Source of the DNA: Desulfofarcimen acetoxidans DSM 771
Lineage (GTDB): Bacteria > Bacillota > Desulfotomaculia > Desulfotomaculales > Desulfofarciminaceae
DNA length: 64,000 bases
Direction of reading: 5' to 3'
NCBI RefSeq assembly: GCF_000024205.1
Contig: NC_013216.1
Span: forward strand, 2,418,001 to 2,482,000
In this document: positions 43,838 through 52,749 of the stretch, one piece after another
How positions within the stretch are numbered: the stretch's first letter is position 1
Layout of the letters: each line of letters opens with the position of its first letter
Position numbers and translations under genes: made by a program
Notes under the pieces: generated by a model
What the model saw: the letters and a program-made list of their open reading frames with translations, nothing else
Told to the model about the DNA's origin: nothing
The model's database searches: none

Positions 43838-44554
43838 ATGAGGAAATTGAACTCTGCTCAAATAAAAAGAGCAACCTACCAAAAGTATACCTTCTGGGTT
43901 TTACCGGCGGTTATTGCAGCCGGTTGGATTTATCCCGCTGCAGGTTTCCTGCTGTTTCTGTGCATGCTGGGTGCTGTAGGCTTTGCATTATATAAAGGCA
44001 GAAGCTGGTGCAATTGGATGTGTCCAAGAGGTGCTTTTTATGACCTGCTGTTAGGAAAAATTAGCCGCAATGTTCAAATTCCAGGTTTTTTCCGTAAGAA
44101 ATCAGTTCGTATCTTTATGGTGCTTTTAATCATGTCGGTAATCGGTATTCAGTTTTATCAGGTATGGGGTAATCTAAACAGTATGGGACTGGTGCTAATC
44201 AGGCTGTTGACTATCACTACAGCGGCAGGCATTATATTCGGCACGCTATTTCACCCGAGAACATGGTGCCATATTTGTCCTATGGGAACAATAGCCAACT
44301 GGCTGTCTAAGGGTAAAAAGCCTTTGTACATTTCAGATAATTGTGTTTCTTGCAAACTATGTACCAAAGTCTGTCCGATGCAATTAAAACCATATGATTA
44401 TAAAGGTTTTGCTGTCATGGGTGACAATGACTGTTTAAAATGTAGTTCTTGTGTGGAGGCCTGCCCCAAAAAGGCTTTATCTTTCTCGAAAGTCGTTCAA
44501 AGCAACTTTCAAGAAAGCCGCAAGCACTCGTACCCGCCGGAAATTATGCGATAG
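43838..44554 (+). CDS. NapH/MauN-like 4Fe-4S membrane protein, C-terminus from a repeat
   Basis: 238 residues. Several membrane spans alternate with conserved Cys motifs SWCNWMCPRGAFYDLL and TWCHICPMGTIANWL, typical of NapH/YccM. Then two ferredoxin-type sites, CVSCKLCTKVCPMQL and CLKCSSCVEACPKKAL. It likely passes electrons across or along the membrane. The last 20 codons (after ALSFS) and the stop are read from repeat copy D, so the natural end was probably replaced. AGGAGTG precedes the ATG. Confidence 0.85.
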   Translation: MRKLNSAQIKRATYQKYTFWVLPAVIAAGWIYPAAGFLLFLCMLGAVGFALYKGRSWCNWMCPRGAFYDLLLGKISRNVQIPGFFRKKSVRIFMVLLIMSVIGIQFYQVWGNLNSMGLVLIRLLTITTAAGIIFGTLFHPRTWCHICPMGTIANWLSKGKKPLYISDNCVSCKLCTKVCPMQLKPYDYKGFAVMGDNDCLKCSSCVEACPKKALSFSKVVQSNFQESRKHSYPPEIMR

Positions 44555-44597
44555 TAATAACCTTGCTTATACAATATAAATTTGTACTTTATTATAT
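44485..44597 (+). repeat. Dispersed intergenic repeat, copy D (inside a gene end)
   Basis: Hairpin CTCGAAAGTCG...CAACTTTCAAG, then GCCGCAAGCACTCGTACCCG, AAATTATGCGATAGTAA, and GCTTATACAATATAAATTTGTACTT. The right third with the TTATCCACA block is missing. Its first 70 bases are coding for the membrane protein. The right edge touches the palindromic terminator at 44598. Confidence 0.85.
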
Positions 44598-44649
44598 AAA
44601 AAGCAATAAACTCCCCCCGTTAATTAACGGGGGGAGTTTATTGCTTTTT
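44598..44649. terminator. 52-bp perfect palindrome, bidirectional terminator
   Basis: Two 26-base arms (44598-44623 and 44624-44649) are exactly complementary: A5GCAATAAACTCCCCCCG and its reverse. It ends in T5 on both strands, with no unpaired loop in the DNA palindrome. It separates the convergent membrane-protein and flavodiiron genes. Confidence 0.9.
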
Positions 44650-44666
44650 ATGTGATCAAGATATTC

Positions 44667-45860
44667 TTAGGAATTTCCTTTGACAGCTTCTCCAAAGCTA
44701 TAGCCAAATTCCTTTGCCTGTTGCAAATCAGCTTCAGAGGGGGCAAAATTAACTCTTACCCCAGGTACAGGCACCTTAAGTTGCAGGTCTTGCAAGCGAC
44801 GTTCAACAAGCTTTACAGCCTCACCGCTCCAACCGTATGAACCGAAGGCTCCGGCTGGTTTACCGTTATTGATAATGGCAGATACACCTGATAAAAGCTG
44901 CCAGACAGGCGGCACCGCATCACGGTTAATTGTAGGCGATCCGATAAGAAAAGCATCGGCATTCTCAATCTTATCTATAATTTCGTTTTGCGGGTAATTT
45001 GTAAATTCCAGAATCTCAACTTGCAACCCTGCATCAGAAAGTCCTTTACCTATTGCTTCCGCCAATTGCGTGGTATAGCCATAGGCTGAGGTATATAATA
45101 TTAAGACACTTTTAGCTGCTGCGGAATCCTTGGTTTGCTGTGACCACTGAGCGTACATTTGCACATAGCTCCATGGATCCTTGCGCAAAATAGGCCCGTG
45201 TGAGGGTGCAATAATTTGAATATCCAAATCTTTAATTTTTTCAGCAGCTTCCAACACATAGCGGCGGAAAGGTTTTACAATTACATCGAAATAATATTTA
45301 TAAGATTCGCTTATATCGCCAACTTCATCATTAAAAACAGAATCACCGCAGTAATGGCAACCAAAAGCATCGCAGGAAAATAAGATCTTATCCTCAAGCA
45401 AGTAAGTAAACATAGAATCCGGCCAGTGCAAAAACGGCGCGTTAATAAACCGCAGGGTTTTACCGCCCAGATCCAGTTTATCTCCGTCAACAGCCACTTG
45501 CTGGTTAAAATCCCTGTTTATTTGTTGCCCTAAAAAGCGAAGAGCTACTTTAGAGGCTACTACGGTAGCTTTGGGCATTTCCAGCAGCAATCTTCCCAGA
45601 GAACCGCTGTGATCCGGTTCAGTATGATTTACTACTACATAATCAATCTCACTAAGCGGCACTATTTCTTCGATTCTTTGTTTTAGCTCATCATAAAAAC
45701 GTGATTTAACTGTTTCAACTAGTGCTGTTTTTTCTTGACCTTGTATTAGATAAGCATTATAAGTGGTACCATACTTTGTTTCCATAACAATATCGAATAT
45801 TCGCAAGTCGGGATCTTTAGCACCTACCCAGCTAACACCAGGAACAACCTGCATGCTCAT
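44667..45860 (-). CDS. Flavodiiron protein (NO/O2 reductase)
   Basis: 397 residues from the ATG at 45860 behind AAGG; the frame upstream overlaps rubredoxin. N-terminal MBL diiron domain with NHTEPDHSGSL, HWPDSMFTY, SCDAFGCHY and SHGPILRKDP. C-terminal flavodoxin FMN site LYTSAYGYTTQLAEAI and SPTINRDAVPP. It reduces O2 or NO in anaerobes using rubredoxin electrons. It starts one base after the rubredoxin stop, so the two form one operon. Confidence 0.95.
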   Translation of the reverse strand: MSMQVVPGVSWVGAKDPDLRIFDIVMETKYGTTYNAYLIQGQEKTALVETVKSRFYDELKQRIEEIVPLSEIDYVVVNHTEPDHSGSLGRLLLEMPKATVVASKVALRFLGQQINRDFNQQVAVDGDKLDLGGKTLRFINAPFLHWPDSMFTYLLEDKILFSCDAFGCHYCGDSVFNDEVGDISESYKYYFDVIVKPFRRYVLEAAEKIKDLDIQIIAPSHGPILRKDPWSYVQMYAQWSQQTKDSAAAKSVLILYTSAYGYTTQLAEAIGKGLSDAGLQVEILEFTNYPQNEIIDKIENADAFLIGSPTINRDAVPPVWQLLSGVSAIINNGKPAGAFGSYGWSGEAVKLVERRLQDLQLKVPVPGVRVNFAPSEADLQQAKEFGYSFGEAVKGNS

Positions 45861-45861
45861 C

Positions 45862-46017
45862 TTAGGATACCTTGCTGAACTGGCTCTTATCCGCACCGCA
45901 CACAGGGCATACCCAGTCTTCAGGTAAATTCTCAAAAGCTGTGCCTGGTTCTACGTCATCCGCACCTTCAGCTGGATCATAAACATAGCCGCAAACGTCA
46001 CATTCCCATTTTTCCAT
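45862..46017 (-). CDS. Rubredoxin
   Basis: 51 residues, full length. [15 protein letters not shown] and [11 protein letters not shown] give the two CxxCG loops that hold one iron. The ATG at 46017 follows AAAGGGG. It is the electron donor for the flavodiiron protein encoded immediately downstream. Confidence 0.96.
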   Translation of the reverse strand: MEKWECDVCGYVYDPAEGADDVEPGTAFENLPEDWVCPVCGADKSQFSKVS

Positions 46018-46130
46018 ACTTTTTGCCCCTTTCGAAATGTATTTTAAAACCATGTTATAATTATAACACCAAAAAAAATTAAGTAAAACAAATAAAATAT
46101 TAAAAATAATATAATTTTATAATCTTATCA

Positions 46131-47174
46131 TTATAGAATTCTTTTTAATCTGGGGGCCTGGGTCTGTCCCGGAATTCTTCCTCGTTTAGCAATTGGTATG
46201 CCATTAATTTCCTTAATATCCATAGTCATATCTATTGGCAGAGCGTTGGAGATGTAGCTGCCCACACCGAAAGCATCAGCACCGGCTTCTACTAGACCAG
46301 GCAATCGCTCTGGATTTACTCCGCCGGAAACCAGTATTTTAACCTGCGGGTAACCGGCCTGATCCAAACGTGCTCTGATTTCTCTCACCAGCCCGGGAGT
46401 TACACCACCCCTTTCACTGGGAGTATCCAGACGGACACTGTTTAAATCTTTCCCCAGTGCTTCCGCTACCCTTAAGGCTTCCTCTGCCTCATCTTTGAAG
46501 GTATCAACCAGCACTATTACCGGCGAACCTGACGGCATTACAGTTTTGTAGGCTTGAGCTACCTTAACAGTATCACCGACTATCAGGAAAACCGCGTGCG
46601 GAACTGTACCACTGGGTTCTACACCGGCTAATTTGGCCCCCAGTATGCAGCTGGCACCGTCAGCACCTCCGGTAACAGCCGCCTTCTCCATAACCGGGGC
46701 AACTGCGGGGTGAACATGGCGGGCTCCGAAACAAATTACGGGTTTATTTCCGGCCAGGCTCTTGATATAATGACTGGCTGTGGCCCAACCGCTGGAACTG
46801 GCCAGCATCCCTAAAAAGGCGGTTTCATATATGCCAAAATCATCATACTTACCCTGAATCCTCATAACAACTTCTTTTTCTTTAAAAAACTCACCCTCCG
46901 GCAATGACCAAACTTCAATATTTTTATCTTTCAATAGGTTTTTAACCTCAGCTACTCCGGCTAGCATACCCCCTGCTCTGCCGGCAAATACCTCGGCAGT
47001 TACAGATGTTTGAAGCAAGTTGAGCTCCTTTAAAATTTCTCTGGTCTTTATGAAATATATATCGGTGGTTAAACCGCGCATTATTTCATCATTATTGGCG
47101 GAAAAAAGTCTGTTTTCCGTGGAGACTTTTAGTTCCTCTACTTCTTTGAGTGATTTGATTAATGAAACATCCAC
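46131..47174 (-). CDS. pncB: Nicotinate phosphoribosyltransferase
   Basis: 347 residues of the short, archaeal/Thermotoga-like NAPRTase class. FSANNDEIMRGLTTDIYF at the start, FGARHVHPAVAP, PSGTVPHAVFLIVGD, VRLDTPSERGG and ILVSGGVNPERL. It salvages nicotinate to nicotinate mononucleotide. GTG start 11 bases behind AAGGAG, 41 bases after ribH, so it looks like the last gene of the riboflavin operon rather than part of the nad operon. Confidence 0.9.
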   Translation of the reverse strand: MDVSLIKSLKEVEELKVSTENRLFSANNDEIMRGLTTDIYFIKTREILKELNLLQTSVTAEVFAGRAGGMLAGVAEVKNLLKDKNIEVWSLPEGEFFKEKEVVMRIQGKYDDFGIYETAFLGMLASSSGWATASHYIKSLAGNKPVICFGARHVHPAVAPVMEKAAVTGGADGASCILGAKLAGVEPSGTVPHAVFLIVGDTVKVAQAYKTVMPSGSPVIVLVDTFKDEAEEALRVAEALGKDLNSVRLDTPSERGGVTPGLVREIRARLDQAGYPQVKILVSGGVNPERLPGLVEAGADAFGVGSYISNALPIDMTMDIKEINGIPIAKRGRIPGQTQAPRLKRIL

Positions 47175-47214
47175 TAACGGTTCAACTCCTTCTCAGCATA
47201 ACTGCCAACCGCTT

Positions 47215-47685
47215 TTACTCAGATAAACTTTTCATTAAATTTGCCATCTCGATTGCAGTTATTGCAGCATCCCAACCTTTATTGCCTGCTTTTGTACCGG
47301 CCCGTTCAACAGCCTGTTCTATAGTATCTACCGTAAGAACTCCAAATATTGCCGGCACACCTGTGTCCAGACCTATTTTAGCTATTCCTTTAGAAACCTC
47401 GGCTGCGACATAATCAAAATGAGGCGTCGCACCACGAATTACTGCTCCCAAACATATAACTGCATGATATTCTTTTTTTGCAATCATTGCCTTGGCTGCA
47501 AAGGGTATTTCAAATGCTCCCGGCACCCAGGCAATCTCTATATCTTCATCTGCAACTCCATGACGTTTTAAACCATCAAGGGCAGCCGACAGCAGTTTGT
47601 TGGTGATGAATTCGTTAAAGCGACCTACAACCAACCCGAATTTAAGTCCTTGTCCCAGTAAATGTCCTTCGAATGTCTTCTGCAT
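47215..47685 (-). CDS. ribH: 6,7-dimethyl-8-ribityllumazine synthase
   Basis: 156 residues. [31 protein letters not shown] and [17 protein letters not shown] are the lumazine synthase motifs. It joins ArP (pyrimidine) with 3,4-dihydroxybutanone phosphate. AGGAG precedes the ATG; 19 bases after ribBA. Confidence 0.97.
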   Translation of the reverse strand: MQKTFEGHLLGQGLKFGLVVGRFNEFITNKLLSAALDGLKRHGVADEDIEIAWVPGAFEIPFAAKAMIAKKEYHAVICLGAVIRGATPHFDYVAAEVSKGIAKIGLDTGVPAIFGVLTVDTIEQAVERAGTKAGNKGWDAAITAIEMANLMKSLSE

Positions 47686-47704
47686 GTTTAATAACTCCTC
47701 CCAA

Positions 47705-48904
47705 TCAGTTAATATTTAACATATGTCCTAGTTTTGCTTTTTTGGTGGAAAGGTAATAATTATTATACTCTCCCGGACAAATCTCTATAGGAACTCTCTT
47801 TATAACTTCCAGGCCGTGGCCTTCCAGGCCGGCTATTTTACGAGGATTATTGGTAATTAAACGAATTTTGCTCAATCCCAGATCGGCAAGAATCTGAGCA
47901 CCCAGGCCGTAATCTCTCAAATCGGCCGGAAAACCAAGCGCTTCATTAGCTTCAACTGTATCTTTGCCTTCATCCTGCAGCTTATAGGCGCGAATTTTAT
48001 TGAGCAAACCTATGCCTCTTCCTTCCTGCCGCATATATAGCAATACACCGGTTCCCTCTTTTTCAATCATGCGCATTGCCTGCGCTAATTGATCACCGCA
48101 ATCGCAGCGAGAGGAACCAAAAACATCACCGGTCAGGCATTCCGAGTGTACTCTCACCAGAGGCGCCTGGCTTTTATCCGGTTCACCTTTAACCAGAGCT
48201 ATATGCCCCTTACCGTCCAACAGGCTTTCATAAGCAACGGCTGTAAACTCCCCGAATCTAGTCGGCAGTTTCACAACTTCAACCCGACGGATTAATCTTT
48301 CTGTTCTACGGCGGTATTCAATCAAATCGGCAATAGTAATTATTTTCAACCCGTGTTCTTTAACGAAATCCATAAGTTCCGGTATTCGGGCCATAGTTCC
48401 GTCTTCTTTCATGATTTCACATATTACGGCTGAAGGATGAAGACCGGCCATTTTAGCCAGGTCTACTGACGCCTCTGTATGCCCGGCACGCCGCAGTACC
48501 CCGCCTTCTTGGGCTCGCAGGGGAAATATATGCCCCGGACGCCGCAAATCCTCCGACTTGGTTGCCGGATCAAGCACAGCTTTAATGGTAGCAGCGCGCT
48601 CGAACGCCGAGATTCCTGTAGTGGTGTCTTTATGATCGATAGAAACAGTAAAGGCTGTTCCGTTAGGGTCGGTGTTATTGTTGACCATAGCAGGGAGATC
48701 CAGTTCATCCAGTCTTTCACCCAGTATTGGCATGCAGATTAAGCCTCGTCCGTATGTTGCCATAAAGTTAACCGCTTCAGGGGTTACTTTATCTGCAGCC
48801 ATGATCAGGTCACCCTCATTTTCCCGATCCTCATCATCTACCACAACCAAGATCTTCCCTTGCGCGATGTCTTCAATAGCTTCTTCGATAGTGCTAAATT
48901 TCAT
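47705..48904 (-). CDS. ribBA: Bifunctional DHBP synthase / GTP cyclohydrolase II
   Basis: 399 residues from the ATG at 48904 ([13 protein letters not shown]) behind GGAGGG; the frame continues upstream by 82 codons without support. RibB domain has [17 protein letters not shown] and [17 protein letters not shown]. RibA domain has [22 protein letters not shown] (zinc Cys) and [14 protein letters not shown]. Supplies both riboflavin precursors. Lies 35 bases downstream of ribE. Confidence 0.97.
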   Translation of the reverse strand: MKFSTIEEAIEDIAQGKILVVVDDEDRENEGDLIMAADKVTPEAVNFMATYGRGLICMPILGERLDELDLPAMVNNNTDPNGTAFTVSIDHKDTTTGISAFERAATIKAVLDPATKSEDLRRPGHIFPLRAQEGGVLRRAGHTEASVDLAKMAGLHPSAVICEIMKEDGTMARIPELMDFVKEHGLKIITIADLIEYRRRTERLIRRVEVVKLPTRFGEFTAVAYESLLDGKGHIALVKGEPDKSQAPLVRVHSECLTGDVFGSSRCDCGDQLAQAMRMIEKEGTGVLLYMRQEGRGIGLLNKIRAYKLQDEGKDTVEANEALGFPADLRDYGLGAQILADLGLSKIRLITNNPRKIAGLEGHGLEVIKRVPIEICPGEYNNYYLSTKKAKLGHMLNIN

Positions 48905-48938
48905 GTTCAGACCCTCCACTTGCCAGTATTTTTTATAA

Positions 48939-49604
48939 CTATACAAATCCGTGTTCCGCCAAAAATCCCATAGATACCAAGGTTTTCTCATCACGCTTAC
49001 CTGCCGGTAAGGTTTCTCTGGCTTGCAGTAACCTTTCAATATATTTGCCGATAATATCCCCTTCCAGATTAACCGTATCTCCCGGTGTTTTAAAGCCAAG
49101 AGTGGTTTCTTTGGCTGTATGCGGTATAAGTGATACCAGGAAACTGTCATCTGTAAAATCTACTATTGTCAGGCTGGTGCCGTCTATTGCTACGGAACCT
49201 TTTTTTATGATATAACGCATAACCTCTGGCGGTGCCTTAATCGTAATTAAGATGGCAATATCCTGTATTTCTTTATTGGCAATAATTCCCACACCGTCAA
49301 TATGACCGCTTACCAGGTGACCGCCTAATCTGTCTCCCAGGCTTAGTGCCCGCTCCAAATTTACGCGATCACCGGGTTTTAAATTACCCAAATTCGTCTT
49401 AGACAGTGTTTCAGCCATAACATCAGCGGTAAAACCCTGGCCGCCAAACTTTATTGCTGTTAGACAAACCCCGTTAACAGCTATGCTGTCACCAATTTTT
49501 ATTCCCCGTGTGATCTTACCGGCAGCTATGTTTAACTGTGCCGAAGCTGCGCCGTGGCGTACTGATTGAAGTACGCCTAACTCTTCCACCAAACCGGTAA
49601 ACAT
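48939..49604 (-). CDS. ribE: Riboflavin synthase alpha chain
   Basis: 221 residues from the ATG at 49604 ([10 protein letters not shown]) behind GGGGTG. Two lumazine-binding repeats: [10 protein letters not shown] / [13 protein letters not shown], and [13 protein letters not shown] / [15 protein letters not shown]. Catalyses the final dismutation to riboflavin. 56 bases after ribD. Confidence 0.96.
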   Translation of the reverse strand: MFTGLVEELGVLQSVRHGAASAQLNIAAGKITRGIKIGDSIAVNGVCLTAIKFGGQGFTADVMAETLSKTNLGNLKPGDRVNLERALSLGDRLGGHLVSGHIDGVGIIANKEIQDIAILITIKAPPEVMRYIIKKGSVAIDGTSLTIVDFTDDSFLVSLIPHTAKETTLGFKTPGDTVNLEGDIIGKYIERLLQARETLPAGKRDEKTLVSMGFLAEHGFV

Positions 49605-49659
49605 AATTAACACACCCCGATTAAATTCTAGCTTTAACTTACTTTACCAAAAGGCAATT

Positions 49660-50763
49660 TTATTTTCTGAGGTAACCCTCCAGGCAAATATCCTCTTCGA
49701 AACGCTGAACAGATATGCGCTCCAGCAGCAGCGCTTCACTGACTGCCGCAACTCCTCGCCCTCCCACCGGGCCGGGTGCCTCTTTACCGCCGATGATCTT
49801 AGGAGCTATAAACCACAAAAGCTTATCTGCCAGTTTTTGTTCCAAAACAGAAGCATTTACCGCAGCACCGCCTTCAATTAATATACTGGTTATATCAATA
49901 GCGGTCAGGGACTTAAATAAGTATGGCAAATCGATCTTAGGCCCGTTTCCGGCAATGATTATTTGTGCTCCCGCAGCAACAAGCTTTTGCACTCTTTCTT
50001 CGGGTGCTGCAGCTGTTATTGCAATAATAGTCGGAGCGGCAGAGATTTGAGTCAAAACTTTAGCCTCAGGAGGTGTACGGGCCAGGCTGTCAACTATTAC
50101 ACGCACAGGATCTTTTCCTTTAACTCCATCTTCCGGGCAGGAGAGTCTTGCAGTCAGAGAAGGGTTGTCTGCCATTAAAGTTCCTATGCCAATTAATATG
50201 GCATCATAGCTGTCACGCAGGTGGTGAACGTAAGCACGTGAAGCCGATCCCGTAATCCACCGGGAATGACCGGTATAAGCGGCAATTTTGCCATCCAGGC
50301 TCATAGCTGTTTTTAACAGCACAAAAGGCATTCCGGTACTTACGTATTTAATAAATACCTCGTTTAATTTAGCGGCTTCTTCTGCCAACAGTCCGGATAC
50401 TACCTCCACGCCCGCCTTTCTTAGTATGTCCAGTCCTTTTCCGGCTACCAGAGGATTGGGATCGGTCATAGCAACGACTGCCCGTTTAATGCCCGCTGAC
50501 AATATGGCCTCGGTGCAAGGACCGGTACGGCCATGGTGGCAGCAGGGCTCTAAGGTGACATAAATAGTAGCTCCTCTGGCAGCCTCGCCGGCTTCCTTCA
50601 AGGCGTGTATTTCCGCGTGAGGCGTACCGGCCTTCTTATGATAGCCTCTGCCAACTACTGCTCCGTTTTTAACTATAACAGAGCCTACCATAGGATTGGG
50701 ACTTGTCCTTCCTCTGGCCCTGGCTGCTAAATCCAGAGCCATTTTCATATACTGTTCATCCAT
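49660..50763 (-). CDS. ribD: Bifunctional riboflavin deaminase/reductase
   Basis: 367 residues from the ATG at 50763 behind CAGGTG; the longer frame overlaps the riboswitch terminator and is rejected. Deaminase zinc motif TPHAEIHALKEAG with TLEPCCHHGRTGPCTEAI. Reductase domain begins PFVLLKTAMSLDGKIA, contains GIGTLMADNPSLTAR and ends ILIEGGAAVNAS. First gene of the operon, directly below the FMN riboswitch. Confidence 0.97.
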   Translation of the reverse strand: MDEQYMKMALDLAARARGRTSPNPMVGSVIVKNGAVVGRGYHKKAGTPHAEIHALKEAGEAARGATIYVTLEPCCHHGRTGPCTEAILSAGIKRAVVAMTDPNPLVAGKGLDILRKAGVEVVSGLLAEEAAKLNEVFIKYVSTGMPFVLLKTAMSLDGKIAAYTGHSRWITGSASRAYVHHLRDSYDAILIGIGTLMADNPSLTARLSCPEDGVKGKDPVRVIVDSLARTPPEAKVLTQISAAPTIIAITAAAPEERVQKLVAAGAQIIIAGNGPKIDLPYLFKSLTAIDITSILIEGGAAVNASVLEQKLADKLLWFIAPKIIGGKEAPGPVGGRGVAAVSEALLLERISVQRFEEDICLEGYLRK

Positions 50764-50786
50764 AAAATCACCTGCACAAATTCGAT

Positions 50787-50824
50787 TAAAAAACACAAAA
50801 CCCCGGAGAAACTATCTCCAGGGT
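50787..50824 (-). terminator. FMN riboswitch terminator
   Basis: Minus-strand stem CCCTGGAGA / TCTCCGGGG with a short loop followed by TTTTGTGTTTTTT, between the aptamer and ribD. FMN binding should favour this structure and switch the rib operon off. Confidence 0.85.
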
Positions 50825-50904
50825 GAAATGCTAATAAGGACACACTAAATAATACTTTTGCCATAAGAAAAATTCAAAAAAAGACAAAAATATTACTGCC
50901 CTCT

Positions 50905-51027
50905 ACCTTCTCCCATCCAGACTCTAACTGTCGGCCCCGGCTTTTCACCGGATCAACCCTTACGGGTTCGCGGGCTCGGCTATATTTAGGCCATACCGCC
51001 GGTACGGAATTTCACCCGTCCCTGAAG
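50905..51027 (-). promoter_or_regulatory. FMN riboswitch (RFN element)
   Basis: On the minus strand all conserved blocks are present: CTTCAGGGACGGGTGAAATT, ACCGGCGGTA, AGCCCGCGAACC, GATCCGGTG, GCCGGGGCCGACAGT and GTCTGGATGGGAGAAGG. It controls ribD-ribE-ribBA-ribH-pncB in response to FMN. Confidence 0.97.
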
Positions 51028-51078
51028 ATAAAGTGTATTAATTTGTGATACTTTCTTATAATATTGATCCACCTTTTA

Positions 51079-51108
51079 ATTATATGCCCTGCAAGTCCGC
51101 AATGTCAA
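51079..51108 (-). promoter_or_regulatory. Promoter of the rib operon
   Basis: Minus-strand TTGACA (51103-51108), 18-bp spacer, TATAAT (51079-51084), both perfect. The transcript starts near 51072, about 45 bases before the aptamer. Confidence 0.8.
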
Positions 51109-51492
51109 TAATATAATCTGGAATCCATATATCAATCTTCAAAAAATCTGTGTATAGTTCAAACATAAAAAAGTGTGCTAAGGATAGTACTTCTTTATTA
51201 CCACTATTAATATCATCTACAAAACAGCTTGTCCTTTTGATTTTAACTTTTAAGATATATTTTCTAAAAAATTAATTTATAACATAACATACGTTGCATA
51301 AAATTATGCATTTAGTTTATAATGAAAATTATAAGCAATTAGTCATTTTTTAATTTATAAAGTGGAAAAAACTGATGAAGCAATTATATGCATAACTTTC
51401 TACGCATGATATATTAAAATATATAGTAATTTTGCTTATAAAACACAGTACATGATTTAATTTTAAAGATATTATGCCCGGAGGTTTAACAT
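51109..51492. other. AT-rich spacer before the PAS kinase
   Basis: Nearly 400 very AT-rich bases without a gene. A plus-strand TTGCAT (51294-51299), 18 bp, TATAAT (51318-51323) could be the kinase promoter. Small palindromes built on GCATAA/TTATGC (51296-51309, and ATATGCATA further down) may be regulator sites. Nothing else recognised. Confidence 0.4.
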
Positions 51493-52653
51493 TTGAACAG
51501 ATTATTATTTGAAAATAACTTTACATACTTTGCTGAGCCGGCCAGATTACATCCTGACGAGGTTACTAATCAAGCGGATCATTTAAAAAAATTAGAAAAA
51601 ATCAGTTGTTTATTGGATGCTTCCGGGGTTGTGATACTCCTTAATCAATACCGCCAAATAGTATATTACAACGAAGCTTTTTTAGAGTTTATTGATATGG
51701 CTGATCATGACACCAAGAAGGTTATAGGGCGCAGGCCGGGTGAAGCCCTAAAATGCATTCACTCACATAGGAATGAGGCCGGCTGTGGAACAAGTGAATA
51801 TTGCAGTACTTGCGGCGCAGCTTTAGCTATTCTTGCCGGACAAAAGGGTGAAAAAAATTCCAAGGAGTGCAGAATTACTATAAGTAATGGTAAGAAAGAT
51901 GTATCTTTGGAGTTGATGGTAACAGCCGCACCTTTTTCTCTGGATATGCAAGACTTTGTGATTATTTTTATCACCAATATCAGTGATGAAAAAAGAAGAA
52001 AGGCTTTGGAATGCATATTTTTCCACGATGTTATTAATACCGCGGGAGGGTTGCACGGTCTTATACAATTGATTGATATAAATGAGCAACCACCTCAGAC
52101 AAGGAATATTATTAAGGATATAACAGATATATCCAATACTTTATTGGAAGAGATTAAAAGTCAGAGGGATTTAGTTTATGCTGAAAATAACGAACTAGTT
52201 ATTGAATTACGTTCAGTTCAATCTATAGTTTTAATCAGAGAAACTATTAAACAGTTTTTAAACCACCAGATTGCTATGGGAAAAATATTAGAAATAGCTG
52301 TCGACAGCGACAATGTTTGCTTTAATACTGATCCGGTTATATTAAAAAGAATACTGGCTAATATGATAAAAAACGCCTTGGAATCCTCCACAAAGGGGGA
52401 TACTATAAAAATCGGAGTAAAAAAACGGGAAAAATCGGTAGAATTCTGGGTAAATAATTCTCTGGTTATGCCCAGGGTGGTGCAGTTGCAGATTTTTCAA
52501 AGATCTTTTTCTACCAAGGGTATAGGAAGAGGCTTGGGAACCTATAGCATGAAACTCCTTACCGAGCGTTACCTGAAAGGTTCCATCTCCTTTCAGGTCA
52601 GCGAATGCGAAGGCACAACCTTTGCCGTTAGTTTACCTTTAATGGAAAAATAG
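51493..52653 (+). CDS. PAS-domain sensor histidine kinase with a four-Cys motif
   Basis: 386 residues, soluble. The PAS region (about 37-165) contains Cys88, 98, 104 and 107 in LKCIHS, AGCGTSEYCSTCG, a possible metal or redox site. The H-box FFHDVINTAGGLHGL has His178; N-box NMIKNALE (290-297); G-box GIGRGLGTYSMKLL (343-356). TTG start behind GGAGG. No response regulator is nearby, so it is an orphan kinase; in spore formers such kinases often feed Spo0F/Spo0A, but nothing here proves that. Confidence 0.88.
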   Translation: MNRLLFENNFTYFAEPARLHPDEVTNQADHLKKLEKISCLLDASGVVILLNQYRQIVYYNEAFLEFIDMADHDTKKVIGRRPGEALKCIHSHRNEAGCGTSEYCSTCGAALAILAGQKGEKNSKECRITISNGKKDVSLELMVTAAPFSLDMQDFVIIFITNISDEKRRKALECIFFHDVINTAGGLHGLIQLIDINEQPPQTRNIIKDITDISNTLLEEIKSQRDLVYAENNELVIELRSVQSIVLIRETIKQFLNHQIAMGKILEIAVDSDNVCFNTDPVILKRILANMIKNALESSTKGDTIKIGVKKREKSVEFWVNNSLVMPRVVQLQIFQRSFSTKGIGRGLGTYSMKLLTERYLKGSISFQVSECEGTTFAVSLPLMEK

Positions 52654-52688
52654 TCTTTCTGAGAGTTGCCCTGAAATAAACTCAAAAG

Positions 52689-52716
52689 CACCATCTTTGC
52701 TAATGGTGCTTAATTA
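52689..52716 (+). terminator. Terminator of the PAS kinase gene
   Basis: Stem AAGCACCAT / ATGGTGCTT with a short loop, then TAATTAAAT; weak U-tract. It lies between the convergent kinase and rpe genes. Confidence 0.6.
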
Positions 52717-52749
52717 AATAACTTATTAATTATTGTGTGTTATCTGATT

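Noticed and set aside
26460-44600. CRISPR array suggested by repeated hairpins
   Set aside because: The copies are kilobases apart, in both orientations, of unequal length and without regular spacers or cas genes.
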